Shown here: positions 9,742 to 20,024 of the stretch, piece after piece
How the letters are laid out: each line of letters opens with the position of its first letter
Position numbering within the stretch: position 1 is the first letter of the stretch
Source of the DNA: Metabacillus fastidiosus NBRC 101226
GTDB taxonomy: Bacteria; Bacillota; Bacilli; Bacillales; Bacillaceae
NCBI RefSeq assembly: GCF_001591625.1
Contig: NZ_BCVG01000014.1
Location: forward strand, 1 to 58,443
Length of the DNA stretch: 58,443 bases
Reading direction: 5' to 3'
Translations under genes and position numbers: made by a program
Notes under the pieces: model-generated
Seen by the model: the letters and a program-made list of their open reading frames with translations, nothing else
Databases searched by the model: none
What the model was told of the DNA's origin: nothing

Positions 9742-9767
9742 ATTGTATGCGGGAGGGTAAAATTATT
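9742..9767 (-). promoter_or_regulatory. Candidate sigma-E promoter of cotE
   Basis: Minus-strand CATACAAT at 9742-9749 matches the mother-cell sigma-E -10 consensus. GCAAATA about 14 bases upstream is a moderate -35. The start would be roughly 105 bases before the cotE ATG. Early mother-cell transcription is known for cotE in B. subtilis. Confidence 0.5.
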
Positions 9768-9888
9768 TGCCTAATAGTTAGAAAAACAGTTTTTTCTTAC
9801 CTTATAAGAATCTTCTGTTGAATAATAATAATCAACTTTTCAAAGAATAACCTAGTGTAGAATTATTTTTTTTGGAGGCATTAAAATT

Positions 9889-10911
9889 ATGGCAGAAAAA
9901 CTCCCTAAACTCACTTCAGCAGAAATTGCATCGATTTGGACTGCTTATGTGAATGACAGTATGTCAAAATGTATTTTAGGTTATTTTTTAAAAGATATAG
10001 AAGATGATGAAATCCGTCCTATTGTCCAATATGCTTATGATATTTCATCTGCTCATATAGAAAAACTTACTCATTTGTTTCAAGGAGAACAATTACCCTT
10101 GCCTATCGGATTTACTAATGAAGATGTGAACATGAATGCCCCTCGTTTATATACTGATTCATTTATGCTTGCTTATATTGGCCAAATAACGAGAGCTGGC
10201 TTACTTGCATACAGCGGTTTTATTGCTATGAGTGCAAGAAAAGACATAAGAACTTATTTCATTGAAGCACTTAAAGAAGTATCTAACTTATATGATACCG
10301 GTGCGGATGTATCTCTTTCAAAAGGATTATTTGTAAGGGCGCCTCATGTCGCTTATCCAACTACAATTGATTTTGTAGACAGCAAAAAGTATTTAAGCGG
10401 TTTTTCATTATTCAGTAAGCAAAGACCTTTAAATACAATGGAAATCGCCTACTTATATATGAATGTTCAAACGAATGTTATAGGAGCTAAATTAGCCCTT
10501 AGTTTTGCTCAAACATCACAAAGCGAAGAAATTCAAAAATGGATGTTCAGAGGAAAAGACATTTCACAAAAACATGTTGATTTATTCACTAAAACTCTAA
10601 TTGATAATAATATAAATTCTCCGGTTTCATCAGATGTTTCTATAACTGATTCAACGATAGCGCCATTTTCTGACAAATTAATGTTATTTCATATGGACTT
10701 ATTAAGTACACTGGGAACAGGAAACTATGCAACAGCAGCGGCTGCAAGTCAAAGAAGTGATCTCATACTAAATTACGAACGTCTATCTATTGAAATTGCT
10801 CAATATGCGAAGAGCGGTGCTGATATTATGATTCAAAATGGATGGTTAGAACAGCCTCCAGGCACGCTAGACAAAAAGCAGCTTGTAAAAGATAAAAATA
10901 GAAATAGCTAA
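9889..10911 (+). CDS. DUF3231 family protein
   Basis: 340-residue protein built of two similar halves of about 165 residues. Each begins with a short polar segment and the pattern TSAEIASIWTAYVNDSMSKC or NTMEIAYLYMNVQTNVIGAK, then an all-helical ferritin-like or CotF-like bundle. This two-repeat layout is DUF3231, found in spore-forming bacilli, often near coat or spore genes. GGAGGC precedes the ATG. It is the only plus-strand gene in the mutL-miaB block and sits between cotE and ymcA, which are neighbours in B. subtilis, so it is probably a later insertion. No catalytic residues are evident. Confidence 0.85.
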   Translation: MAEKLPKLTSAEIASIWTAYVNDSMSKCILGYFLKDIEDDEIRPIVQYAYDISSAHIEKLTHLFQGEQLPLPIGFTNEDVNMNAPRLYTDSFMLAYIGQITRAGLLAYSGFIAMSARKDIRTYFIEALKEVSNLYDTGADVSLSKGLFVRAPHVAYPTTIDFVDSKKYLSGFSLFSKQRPLNTMEIAYLYMNVQTNVIGAKLALSFAQTSQSEEIQKWMFRGKDISQKHVDLFTKTLIDNNINSPVSSDVSITDSTIAPFSDKLMLFHMDLLSTLGTGNYATAAAASQRSDLILNYERLSIEIAQYAKSGADIMIQNGWLEQPPGTLDKKQLVKDKNRNS

Positions 10912-11057
10912 AATAGATACCTCCGCGCAATGGATAAATGTCAAAGAAAGGATCATAGAGGTATAAAAATCAAGTAACTTTATTGTACATAAACACAACT
11001 GTCAATAATTATTTCGTTCTCTGTTTTATTATAGCTACTGAATTGTAAAAATAAAAA

Positions 11058-11084
11058 AGCTAATATAGGTAATCTATATTAGCT
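11058..11084 (-). terminator. Terminator of the miaB-ymcA operon
   Basis: AGCTAATATAG / CTATATTAGCT, 11 bp perfect, followed on the minus strand by TTTTTTATTTTT. Confidence 0.85.
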
Positions 11085-11096
11085 CATCGTACAATA

Positions 11097-11531
11097 TTAA
11101 CTACAGCTTCCACCTGGGGAGTTGCGAACTTTTGAACCTGTCTCTCCCTGAAGGAGATCTCCTCCAGTAGAAACGATAATTTCATTCGTTACTTTATTAG
11201 AGATCGTATGCGATACAAGCTGAAGCAGTTCATTTACTTCCACTTGTGATTGCTTAAATTCTTGAATAATCGGAATCTCATCTAATTCCGCTTCAATCTT
11301 TGCAAGCTTTTCTTCTGTTAATTTTAATGCTTCTTCTTTTCCGTAATGCTGAAAATTAACAGCCTGCTTTTGCAGTGTTTTAATGCTTGCGATTAATTCG
11401 CGAACTTTCTGGTTTTCGTTAATCTGTGCCTCTGCACGTTTGAAAAAGTCCACTTCCTCTGTTTCTGCAATCATTTGCGCAAGCTCGCGGGCTTTTGCAA
11501 CGATATCGTCTTTCGTATACAATGTCGTCAT
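11097..11531 (-). CDS. ricA: RicA/YmcA, subunit of the RicAFT (Y-) complex
   Basis: Small helical YlbF/YmcA-family protein (144 residues): KDDIVAKARELAQMIAETEEVDFFKRAEAQI, then IKTLQKQAVNFQHYGK. In B. subtilis, RicA(YmcA) forms a complex with YlbF and YaaT that supports RNase Y mRNA processing, biofilm formation, competence and sporulation. The C-terminus ends GGSCS, keeping one cysteine near the end where the Bacillus complex binds iron-sulfur clusters. It starts one base after the miaB stop, with AGGTGA inside the miaB end, so the two genes are translationally linked. Confidence 0.92.
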   Translation of the reverse strand: MTTLYTKDDIVAKARELAQMIAETEEVDFFKRAEAQINENQKVRELIASIKTLQKQAVNFQHYGKEEALKLTEEKLAKIEAELDEIPIIQEFKQSQVEVNELLQLVSHTISNKVTNEIIVSTGGDLLQGETGSKVRNSPGGSCS

Positions 11532-11532
11532 T

Positions 11533-13059
11533 TTATTTCACCTCAACCGCTTCTTCGACCATCTCTCCATCAAGCGTCCATGTTTTTGCTTTCTTAATTT
11601 TCACTTTTACAATCTTGCCAATAACAGATTTCGGTGCTCTAAAGTTCACTAGCTTGCTTTTCTCTGTGTAACCCGCTAATACGTCAGGATTGTTTTTACT
11701 TTCTCCTTCAACGAGCACTTCCACTACTTTTCCTTCGTACTCTTTTAATTTCTGTGCTGAAGTGTCATTAACAAGCTTATTTAAACGCTGCAGGCGTTCC
11801 TTTTTCACTTCCATCGGTACATTGTCCTGCATTTTCGCAGCCGGTGTACCTTCACGTGGTGAATAAATAAATGTATAAGCACTATCAAATCCAACTTCAC
11901 GATATAACGATAACGTTTCTTCAAACTGCTCATCTGTTTCATTTGGGAAACCGACAATAATATCTGTTGTTAATGACGCATTTGGCATCACTTCTTTAAT
12001 TTTGCGAACTAATTCTAAATAATGCTCGCGACTATATTTACGCGCCATAAGTTTTAATACTTCTGAGCTTCCTGATTGAACCGGCAAGTGAATATGGTCA
12101 AGCAGATTCCCGCCTTTTGCCAGCACTTCAATAAGACGATCATCAAAGTCACGCGGATGGCTCGTTGTAAAACGGATTCTCGGAATATCAATTTTACGGA
12201 TTTCATCCATTAAATCACCGAGACCGTATGTCATATCTTCGAAGTCTTTTCCGTACGCATTTACGTTTTGACCGAGCAGCGTAATCTCCTTATACCCTTG
12301 TGCCGCTAGATGGCGTACTTCCTGAATAATATCTTCCGGACGGCGGCTTCTTTCTTTTCCTCGAGTATAAGGCACGATACAGTACGTACAGAACTTATCA
12401 CAGCCATACATAATGTTAACCCATGCTTTAATGTCGCCTTTACGCACTTTCGGAAGGTTTTCGATAACGTCCCCTTCTTTAGACCATACTTCAACGACCA
12501 TTTCTTTTGAAAGATATGCTTCGTTTAAAATATTTGGAAGGCGGTGAATATTATGCGTCCCGAAAATCATATCAACGAATGGATGCACTTTTAAAATTCT
12601 GTTAACAACAGATTCTTCCTGTGACATACAGCCGCACACACCTAAAAGAAGGTCTGGACGTCCTTTTTTCAATGTTTTTAAATGACCAAGTTCACCAAAC
12701 ACTTTATTTTCCGCATTTTCACGAATCGCACAAGTGTTTAAAAGAATAACATCAGCATCTTCCACACCATCTGTCGGCTCATAACCAAGCGCCATGAAAA
12801 TACCCGCCATTACTTCTGTGTCATGTTCGTTCATTTGACAGCCGTAAGTACGAATATAAAACTTGCGTCCTTGCCCCATACCGCGGAATTCTTCCGGAAT
12901 TCCGAAATCATCATATTTCACTTCTTCTTTCCCGCGCTTCTTCGCATCTTTTAATGAAGGCGGCATGTAGACTGCTTGGAAATACTGGCTGTAATCCTTT
13001 TCGGATTTTTTGTCCGCTGGATTTACTTGTGAGCTCTCCTGTCTTTGCTTTTCATTCAT
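11533..13059 (-). CDS. miaB: tRNA-2-methylthio-N6-dimethylallyladenosine synthase MiaB
   Basis: Radical-SAM methylthiotransferase that adds a methylthio group to i6A37 of tRNAs. The N-terminal cluster-binding cysteines are in [20 protein letters not shown] and VCGCMSQEE. The radical SAM cluster is [15 protein letters not shown] near residue 220. A TRAM domain ends the protein ([12 protein letters not shown]). The long charged N-terminal extension (about 65 residues) is usual in Bacillus MiaB. ATG at 13059 has AAAGGAG eight bases upstream; the longer frame adds only six residues that contain the Shine-Dalgarno. Length is 508 residues. Confidence 0.97.
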   Translation of the reverse strand: MNEKQRQESSQVNPADKKSEKDYSQYFQAVYMPPSLKDAKKRGKEEVKYDDFGIPEEFRGMGQGRKFYIRTYGCQMNEHDTEVMAGIFMALGYEPTDGVEDADVILLNTCAIRENAENKVFGELGHLKTLKKGRPDLLLGVCGCMSQEESVVNRILKVHPFVDMIFGTHNIHRLPNILNEAYLSKEMVVEVWSKEGDVIENLPKVRKGDIKAWVNIMYGCDKFCTYCIVPYTRGKERSRRPEDIIQEVRHLAAQGYKEITLLGQNVNAYGKDFEDMTYGLGDLMDEIRKIDIPRIRFTTSHPRDFDDRLIEVLAKGGNLLDHIHLPVQSGSSEVLKLMARKYSREHYLELVRKIKEVMPNASLTTDIIVGFPNETDEQFEETLSLYREVGFDSAYTFIYSPREGTPAAKMQDNVPMEVKKERLQRLNKLVNDTSAQKLKEYEGKVVEVLVEGESKNNPDVLAGYTEKSKLVNFRAPKSVIGKIVKVKIKKAKTWTLDGEMVEEAVEVK

Positions 13060-13202
13060 AAAAAAATCTCCTTTCAAGCTGTCTTTATTTTCTAAGTTGT
13101 TTTATTTAAAATGTCTTTTTGAAAAGTTGATATACAACTTAATAGTATATAGATTATGGTAAAAGAACACAATAATTAAACGGGTTTGTTAAGAAAAACG
13201 TC

Positions 13203-13231
13203 AAGGACTGCCTCATCATAAGACAGTCCTT
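13203..13231. terminator. Terminator between the aldo/keto reductase and miaB
   Basis: AAGGACTG / CAGTCCTT stem with a 13-base loop; T-rich tails exist on both strands, so it may act in both directions. Confidence 0.6.
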
Positions 13232-13353
13232 TTGATCATTTAAAATTTACTTATTTGTTATAAATCACTTTTCATTTAAGTCTCTATTAATGAAGAAATA
13301 CTATTATTATTTTTTATGAACTTAAATATAAATAGGCTTTCAACATTCTAAGC

Positions 13354-14352
13354 TCATTGTTCCCCTATATGACGCTGGAATTTCTCGATAAACCGAAGCG
13401 GATATTCATCCGGCAGTTTACTCACTTCATCCAGTTTTGTCCAATCCTCTTCTGTAAGCGTCCATCCAGTACTTCCTATATTTTCTTCAAATTGTTCAAT
13501 ACTCGATGCTCCAAAAATAGGAGATGTGATTTCTTTCTTGCCCAGAAGCCAATTCAGAGCGACCTGTGCAGGAGTTTTGTTTATTTTCAGTGCAATTTCT
13601 TCGACTGCTTCCAATACTTTGAAATTTTGTTCTGTCGCTCTGTTTTCCCAACTCGACTCTCCAATTCCATTGGAAAGTCTCCCGCTTGCCGGCTTTTCAT
13701 TCCTTTTATACTTTCCGGTTAAAAATCCGCCGCCAAGCGGTGCCCACGGAATAACTCCGACATTCTCTTCTTCACATAATGATAAGACTTCCCGATCCAT
13801 TTCACGGTTTATTAAGCTGTACTGGGGCTGTACTGATATAAAGCGGGCATATTGATGAAAATCACTGTACGCTAAAGCTTTCATTAATTGCCATGCTAAA
13901 AAGTTAGAACAGCCTATGTATCTGACTTTGCCGGAAGTTACGAGATCATCTAATGTTCTTATTACTTCCTCTATCGGTGTTAAATTATCCCATACATGAA
14001 GCTGATATAAATCAAGATAATCAGTACCTAGTCTCTCCAGGCTTTCATCAATACCGGCTAAGACCCGCCGGCGCGAATAACCGGAATCATTAGGATACGA
14101 ACCGACTCTCATCCTTACTTTGGAAGCTAATACTACTTCCTCCCGACGATCTTTAATAGCTTTTCCAACAATTCGCTCTGATTCTCCTCCAACATACACA
14201 TCAGCAGTGTCAATAAAATTTCCTCCATTATGTAAAAACTGATGGATCATGCGAATGGAATCTTGTTCATTTACTTCTTTACCGAATGTCATGGCACCTA
14301 AACAAAGCTCTGATACTAATACTCCGCTTTTCCCCAATGTTTTATATTTCAT
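13354..14352 (-). CDS. Aldo/keto reductase (YajO/AKR11-like)
   Basis: NADPH-dependent oxidoreductase with a TIM barrel. Catalytic tetrad: Asp in FIDTADVY, Tyr of the same segment, Lys in VLASKV, His in DLYQLHVWD. The C-terminal cofactor region includes PIFGASSIEQFEEN. Length of 332 residues is typical. Substrate cannot be deduced; family members reduce aldehydes or sugars. CAGGAGA lies upstream of the ATG. The gene is followed by a possible terminator and preceded by an acetyltransferase gene in the same direction with a 33-base gap. Confidence 0.9.
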   Translation of the reverse strand: MKYKTLGKSGVLVSELCLGAMTFGKEVNEQDSIRMIHQFLHNGGNFIDTADVYVGGESERIVGKAIKDRREEVVLASKVRMRVGSYPNDSGYSRRRVLAGIDESLERLGTDYLDLYQLHVWDNLTPIEEVIRTLDDLVTSGKVRYIGCSNFLAWQLMKALAYSDFHQYARFISVQPQYSLINREMDREVLSLCEEENVGVIPWAPLGGGFLTGKYKRNEKPASGRLSNGIGESSWENRATEQNFKVLEAVEEIALKINKTPAQVALNWLLGKKEITSPIFGASSIEQFEENIGSTGWTLTEEDWTKLDEVSKLPDEYPLRFIEKFQRHIGEQ

Positions 14353-14385
14353 TTATATCTCCTGTCGTAATTATATTTTTCCCAC

Positions 14386-14877
14386 TTAAAAATTAATCTT
14401 TTTCTTCATTCTCGGTCCGAAAACACTAAATCCTTCCTTCTCGTAAAAATTCAAAGTCTTTTCATAATCTATGAAACTATGAAGGGGAAGATATACTTCT
14501 AAAGTATTCATCCCCTTTTCTTTGCAATACTGTTCAACAGCATAAATAAGCTGGGAGCCTATTTTCTGATTGCGGAACATCGGGTGTACATAGAGCTCTT
14601 GAATGAGCGTATAGGAACCTCCTATATAAATAGCCTCCTGAATGGAGGCAGTAATACAGCCTAAGAAAAAAGCTTCAGGAGAAACCGTTTCAGCAATAAA
14701 TATGACTCCCCGTGATTGATTTTTTATCAATCTGTTACATACATCTTTCGCTGTATCCGGTAAAACTGCATCACTCCCTCCACTCAACTCTGTTATTAAA
14801 GAAGCTATCGCTTCTATAATTCGATTAATGTCTTTATCCTCTGCAGGACGAATAATCATTTCATATGAATCACACAT
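14386..14877 (-). CDS. GNAT family N-acetyltransferase
   Basis: MIIRPAEDKDINRIIEAI begins the GNAT fold. The acetyl-CoA binding loop is visible as LIQELYVHPMFRNQKIGSQ (R-x-x-x-x-G-S), and the end has NFYEKEGFSVFGPRMKK. 163 residues; substrate unknown. GGAAGG precedes the ATG used here; a second start at residue 7 is possible. It is upstream of, and codirectional with, the aldo/keto reductase. Confidence 0.85.
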   Translation of the reverse strand: MCDSYEMIIRPAEDKDINRIIEAIASLITELSGGSDAVLPDTAKDVCNRLIKNQSRGVIFIAETVSPEAFFLGCITASIQEAIYIGGSYTLIQELYVHPMFRNQKIGSQLIYAVEQYCKEKGMNTLEVYLPLHSFIDYEKTLNFYEKEGFSVFGPRMKKKINF

Positions 14878-14929
14878 AAAATATTTCCTTCCAAAAGAAT
14901 ATGCTGCTTAAAAACTTCTAAAACTTTTT

Positions 14930-15091
14930 TCAGTACTTCCTCTTTCTTTCCCTCTCGCTCTTTTCAAACTCTTCCTCAAGTTCTGTCAGCGTTAATTCTT
15001 CTAATCCATGGATAGAATAACCTGAATCAATTAATCTTTGAATTAAATACCGTTTTTTCTTATTGATCGCCGCTCTTAATAGTGTTGACAT
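14930..15091 (-). CDS. FbpA-like small basic protein
   Basis: A 53-residue gene with a very good AAGGAGGG site seven bases before ATG. Sequence: MSTLLRAAINKKKRYLIQRL, then IDSGYSIHGLEELTLTELEE, ending EKSERERKRKY. This matches the pattern of the Fur-regulated basic protein FbpA family (K-rich helix, LIxxLIxxGY, then ELTLxELExE). In B. subtilis FbpA is made under iron limitation and thought to help an sRNA-dependent iron-sparing response. Here it lies 12 bases downstream of an unknown 101-residue gene and shares its promoter and leader, which resemble those of sulfur genes and not a Fur box. Family assignment is by pattern only. Confidence 0.65.
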   Translation of the reverse strand: MSTLLRAAINKKKRYLIQRLIDSGYSIHGLEELTLTELEEEFEKSERERKRKY

Positions 15092-15103
15092 TCCTATCCC
15101 TCC

Positions 15104-15409
15104 TTAATTAATAGATGCTAAAAATTCATTTAATCTTTTCGTCAGTCCCCCATGTCCGAATCTAATAAATTTAAGCCCCTGATTCCCTAATGTAGATTGC
15201 ACAAAATCTAAAAAAGCTAAAATATATAAACGCCGAAGAATGATTTCCTCAATCCCTTCATAATAAAACCAATTATCAATCGTATTAAATACTCCTTTAT
15301 TAATTGAAAACCGTTCGCTGCACCATTTGAAAAAAGCTATATCAGGCAAATTAAGATATTTGCTGTTTATTATTTTCCGATTATAAGAAAATGCATGAAT
15401 AGTCGCCAT
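15104..15409 (-). CDS. Unknown 101-residue protein in a leader-controlled operon
   Basis: I do not recognise this family. The protein is mixed charged/aromatic: MATIHAFSYNRKIINSKYLN, a middle VFNTIDNWFYYEGIEEIILRR, and an end LIKFIRFGHGG-like segment (LKFIRFGHGGLTKRLNEFL). No membrane segment or signal peptide. GAGGAGA lies before the ATG. The gene is first in an operon with the FbpA-like gene and is controlled by the leader/terminator at 15446-15497 that resembles those of metY and tauE. By this regulatory link it is a candidate for a role in sulfur or iron-sulfur supply. Confidence 0.7.
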   Translation of the reverse strand: MATIHAFSYNRKIINSKYLNLPDIAFFKWCSERFSINKGVFNTIDNWFYYEGIEEIILRRLYILAFLDFVQSTLGNQGLKFIRFGHGGLTKRLNEFLASIN

Positions 15410-15445
15410 TTATCTTCTCCTCTCTTTAAAATTGGTATAAAAAAA

Positions 15446-15555
15446 CTCTTAATCAAAGACGAGGTTTAATAGTAAATACCCGACTTTTAATTAAGAGCCT
15501 TGGTGGTCCAGTTGGCCATTATTTAATTATATAATATTCCTATTTGTTAACTTGG
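15446..15555 (-). promoter_or_regulatory. Leader with GGACCACC motif and terminator (copy 1)
   Basis: Minus strand: TTAACA box (15545-15550) within TTAACAAATAGGAATA. The leader contains TGGCC, AACTGGACCACCAA, then GGCTCTTAATT. CTCTTAAT...ATTAAGAG (15446-15453 / 15490-15497, extended by flanking A/T pairs) forms a terminator followed by seven T. The upstream GGCC (plus AATTA) can pair with GGCT...TAATT, which is the 5' half of the terminator, so two exclusive folds exist. The GGACCACC core is at 15502-15509. Confidence 0.65.
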
Positions 15556-15569
15556 TTTTAGGTGTAAAA

Positions 15570-15597
15570 AAACCTTCCTTTTAAATAAAGAAAGCTT
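15570..15597 (-). terminator. Terminator of the tauE-yezD-ssuE-like operon
   Basis: On the minus strand AAGCTTTC pairs with GAAGGTTT (with G-U pairs) and is followed by TTTTTT. Confidence 0.6.
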
Positions 15598-15633
15598 TTT
15601 TAATATGAAAGAAATTTAAAAGATGGATGAAAC

Positions 15634-16155
15634 CTATTTGCTGATTAGTAATGTCAGCTGCTTTTCCAGTCTTTCTTCCACTTCTTTGTCTAATGAAAAT
15701 TCATTATTTTCAAGACGCTCCACCTGTTGGTCGATAACATATGCACCATTTAAAATATTTGTTGCGCCTAAAGAATTTAAAACCGGCTTTATCGCATAAT
15801 CGATGACGAGTAAATGTCCGAATGTGCCTCCGATTACAAGTGGTAAAATTGTTTTATTTACTAAAGCCTTTTGCGGTAATAAGTCAAGATATGTTTTTAA
15901 AACACCTGTATAAGCTGCTTTATAAACCGGTGTTAAAATAATAACTAAATCAGCGTTTTCCACCTTTTTATTTGCTTCAATAATCGCTGGGCTGTCAAAT
16001 TTCGCATAAATTAAATCTTCTGCTGGAATATCACGCACATTAACAATCTCTGTATTAACATTTTTTCCCTCAAGAAAATTTAAAGCAAAAGATAAAATCC
16101 CATTTAACCGTGAATGTTCAGACGGCGTACCTATAATAATTGCCACATTAGTCAT
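15634..16155 (-). CDS. SsuE-like NADPH-dependent FMN reductase
   Basis: Flavodoxin-like NAD(P)H:FMN reductase. NVAIIIGTPSEHSRLNGIL is the N-terminal phosphate-binding loop; VILTPVYKAAYTGVLKTYLDLLPQKAL is the SsuE signature. It would supply FMNH2 to a sulfonate monooxygenase, but no monooxygenase gene is adjacent. The ATG at 16155 lies eight bases after AAAGGAG; the GTG at 16164 touches that site and is not used. It is the last gene of the tauE-yezD-ssuE operon, 14 bases after yezD. Confidence 0.88.
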   Translation of the reverse strand: MTNVAIIIGTPSEHSRLNGILSFALNFLEGKNVNTEIVNVRDIPAEDLIYAKFDSPAIIEANKKVENADLVIILTPVYKAAYTGVLKTYLDLLPQKALVNKTILPLVIGGTFGHLLVIDYAIKPVLNSLGATNILNGAYVIDQQVERLENNEFSLDKEVEERLEKQLTLLISK

Positions 16156-16169
16156 TGCTGACACTCCTT

Positions 16170-16346
16170 TTATTTACTGTTTACACGAGGGAGTTTTGCA
16201 GTTTTCGCTAATGAAAATCGTTTCTTTTCTGTCTTATCAATTTGTGTAATTTGACCTTCGTGTACGGTAATAATCAATGAACCGTATTCTAAGTTTTTAA
16301 GAGCAGAGACGATATAGTTTAATTTCAATTCATCAACTGTTTGCAT
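16170..16346 (-). CDS. yezD: YezD/DUF2292 family small protein
   Basis: 58-residue protein with the DUF2292 core: IVSALKNLEYGSLIITVHEG, QITQIDKTEKKRF. Such proteins occur in sulfur-assimilation operons of Firmicutes; the biochemical role is not known to me. GGAGGAG is seven bases before the second ATG (16346), which is preferred to the first ATG two codons upstream. It lies between tauE and ssuE-like genes and is cotranscribed with them. Confidence 0.85.
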   Translation of the reverse strand: MQTVDELKLNYIVSALKNLEYGSLIITVHEGQITQIDKTEKKRFSLAKTAKLPRVNSK

Positions 16347-16397
16347 TCTCATTCTCCTCCAATATAATGATAAATTTTTCTAATTAAATATGCAACT

Positions 16398-17279
16398 TTA
16401 AGCCGCTTTTGAAGCTTTCTCTACATGTTTAAATTTATTAATTGTTAAAAAGATTGCACCGATCCAAAGAATAATAATAGTGCCATAAATATAAGGATAA
16501 AGATGTTCATTTCCAACCCAAGTATGTAGCAATGTTCTTGAGTTCGTTAAAACGATAAATCCGCCGACGGAAACTCCCATTAAATGTGCCGGAATAATTC
16601 TTACGAGCCAAGCAGCGATTGGAGCTGCAATAATTCCACCAATCATAAGAGCAATTACCCACTGCCATTGAACTGCTTCCCAGCCAAGTGAAATAAAAAA
16701 TCCTAATGTTGCAGAAACAGCGATTGCAAACTCACTCGTATCAACAGTACCAACTACTTTACGTGCCGTCATTCCATTTTTTGATAAAAGAACGGGTGTC
16801 GCGATAGGACCCCAGCCACCGCCTCCAGTTGCATCAAAAAATCCTGCGATAAAACCGAGTGGAATAGACTGTTTTACAGATAAACGCGTTCCTTTTTTTT
16901 CTTCACTAGGTTTATAGAGAACTAGAAAACGAATAACAACATATATACCTAATGCTAATAGAAAAATAGAAACATAAGGTTTTACTAATTCACCTGGAAT
17001 ATTGCTTAGGAACGTTGCTCCGATAAATGCTCCAATAGAACCTGGGATAATAAGGCGGTAAACCATCTTTTTATCCACATTTCCAAATTTAATATGTGAT
17101 ACACCTGAAGCAGCGGTCGTCACCACTTCTGATAAATGGACAGAAGCAGAGGCAATTGCCGGACTCATACCAAATGCAAGTAGTAAGGATGTCGATGTTA
17201 CACCGTAAGCCATACCGAGTGATCCATCAATTAACTGTGCTAAAAAACCAATGAATGCAAAAATAATAAGTTTTTTCAT
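16398..17279 (-). CDS. TauE/SafE family sulfite/sulfonate exporter-like permease
   Basis: Membrane protein of 293 residues with about eight helices and the two-half TauE/SafE pattern: GFLAQLIDGSLGMAYGV near the start, GFIAGFFDATGGGGWGPI in the second half. Family members move sulfite, sulfoacetate or related organosulfur anions. AAAGGAG precedes the ATG. First gene of an operon with yezD and an ssuE-like gene, and downstream of a leader with the GGACAACC motif and a terminator. Confidence 0.88.
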   Translation of the reverse strand: MKKLIIFAFIGFLAQLIDGSLGMAYGVTSTSLLLAFGMSPAIASASVHLSEVVTTAASGVSHIKFGNVDKKMVYRLIIPGSIGAFIGATFLSNIPGELVKPYVSIFLLALGIYVVIRFLVLYKPSEEKKGTRLSVKQSIPLGFIAGFFDATGGGGWGPIATPVLLSKNGMTARKVVGTVDTSEFAIAVSATLGFFISLGWEAVQWQWVIALMIGGIIAAPIAAWLVRIIPAHLMGVSVGGFIVLTNSRTLLHTWVGNEHLYPYIYGTIIILWIGAIFLTINKFKHVEKASKAA

Positions 17280-17321
17280 GTCTGTTTACTCCTTTGCGAC
17301 TCCTATCTGCCTCCTTCACTC

Positions 17322-17447
17322 AAAAAATCCATTCATAAATTCCTTTAAAGGACTTTCGGTTGTCCGATCAGCAAAACAGAATCATAAGATAATGTTATAG
17401 GGTATTCGATTAAGTTATATGTTAATCATATTAATCCGACATGTCAA
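17322..17447 (-). promoter_or_regulatory. Leader with GGACAACC motif and terminator (copy 3)
   Basis: Minus strand: TTGACA (17442-17447), 17 bases, TAACAT (17419-17424). After a leader of about 45 bases comes GATCGGACAACCGAAAG (core 17358-17365). AAAGTCC (17350-17356) then pairs with GGATTTT (17324-17330), followed by more T, as a terminator; GGAC can pair instead with GTCC, part of the terminator. This is the same order as in copies 1 and 2. The terminator is weaker (one G-U pair, long loop). Confidence 0.6.
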
Positions 17448-17633
17448 CTATATTTTATATGAATTCTGAAAATTTATTTTTTTTCGTTTCTCTATTTGAT
17501 TACTGTATATAGCGAGATCATTGACAAATAAGCGCTATTTCCCTAGTCTCCGAAGATATATTCACGATTTGATATATAAATAGTTCCTATCAGATGAGAA
17601 GAGTCTAATTCCGGGGGAAAAGCTTGGATAAAT

Positions 17634-17668
17634 AAAAAAGCAGTAAATCCATCAAAGGATTTGCTGCT
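17634..17668 (-). terminator. Terminator of metY
   Basis: AGCAGTAAATCC / GGATTTGCTGCT (one G-U pair) with a six-base loop, followed on the minus strand by TTTTTATT. Confidence 0.8.
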
Positions 17669-17675
17669 AATATTT

Positions 17676-18971
<1,296 letters not shown>

Positions 18972-19045
18972 TTATTCCTCCTCTTGAAATATATTACTTT
19001 TTTATTCTATCAATAAATAATGATTTAAGTCGATTAAAAAGAAAA

Positions 19046-19155
19046 GACTTCCATAGTTATACACAAAACTATGGAAGTCTTCGGTAGTCCAATCGACTTC
19101 TTTTCACATTTATTTTATTAAGAAGAATTCTAATATGATTATTCCTATTTGTCAA
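19046..19155 (-). promoter_or_regulatory. metY promoter and leader with GGACTACC motif and terminator (copy 2)
   Basis: Minus strand: TTGACA (19150-19155), 17 bases, TAGAAT (19127-19132). About 40 bases later a terminator with a perfect 13-bp stem, GACTTCCATAGTT / AACTATGGAAGTC (19046-19079), followed by TTTTCTTTTT. Upstream GAAGTC (19095-19100) can pair with GACTTC, the 5' end of the terminator stem, to leave GATTGGACTACCGAA in a hairpin loop (core 19083-19090). No S-box or T-box elements are present. Confidence 0.75.
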
Positions 19156-19208
19156 CTATGTTTAATTAAGATAACTGAATTCCCTTTTTAATAGTATTCC
19201 TCCACCTG

Positions 19209-19667
19209 CTAATCCCAATAATTAAAAATGATCTCCCCTATTGTATTAGGCTTCCAATAAGCGATCTCTTCCCATTCCGCACTGTTTAATTCATGTTTAT
19301 TTTTCTCTTCAAGGATTCTACCAATAGGAACATTTAATGAAGCAGTATCCATCACTTGATAAAAAGGAGAAAACCGTTCAAAAAGAACCGGTATATCAAC
19401 AAATTTCATATTTCCAAATTCAACAGCTGTAGCAAAAGCAAGATAAGGGTAATGTTCATTAAGCAGTATATAGAACTGCATATTAAAAATCTCTACTCTG
19501 ACATTATAGAAATTCATCGGATATTGAGGGACATTAAAATCGATTACTTTCCCTCCTTTATGAGATACAAAATGAAAACATAGTTGTTTGAATTGTTTTC
19601 CATCTACTTGTGGAGGATTATTAGCTTTGGAAGAATAAAAGCCGGTTATCCCATTTGGAAGTCTCAT
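19209..19667 (-). CDS. Conserved hypothetical protein
   Basis: I do not recognise a characterised family. The 152 residues from the chosen ATG begin MRLPNGITGFYSSKANNPPQ and are soluble-looking with many aromatic residues (FKQLCFHFVSHKGGKV, YPMNFYNVRVEIFN) and a C-terminal EWEEIAYWKPNTIGE. The frame extends 42 residues further upstream, but those residues are hydrophobic and compositionally different, so the inner ATG at 19667 is preferred although its ribosome binding site is weak. It lies alone between metY and pyrD. Confidence 0.6.
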   Translation of the reverse strand: MRLPNGITGFYSSKANNPPQVDGKQFKQLCFHFVSHKGGKVIDFNVPQYPMNFYNVRVEIFNMQFYILLNEHYPYLAFATAVEFGNMKFVDIPVLFERFSPFYQVMDTASLNVPIGRILEEKNKHELNSAEWEEIAYWKPNTIGEIIFNYWD

Positions 19668-20024
19668 TCTTAATTCACGCCCAGTCAAAAATATTAAAAG
19701 TATAATTATTTCGAATAGAAAATGTAATAAGCATTCTTTATCTTTAATAGAGAGAAAAGAAAAAATCCTCCTTTTAACCTGCTCCCACACCAATTAAATA
19801 GACGTTCTATTTTGCAGTTCACAAGGAACTTTAATATATGATTCTCCACACAATTTTCTACTATTATATCAGCTTTTAAATGAATACATGTGAATAACTG
19901 TCGAATTCTCTCCCACCCTCTCGACACAGAATAGTTTTAAGTTTATACTTAAAAACGATTATATGAGGCTGCTCCAAATACATTTAAATAAAAACGTCAA
20001 ATAAAAAGAAAGGAGCTGGTTTTT

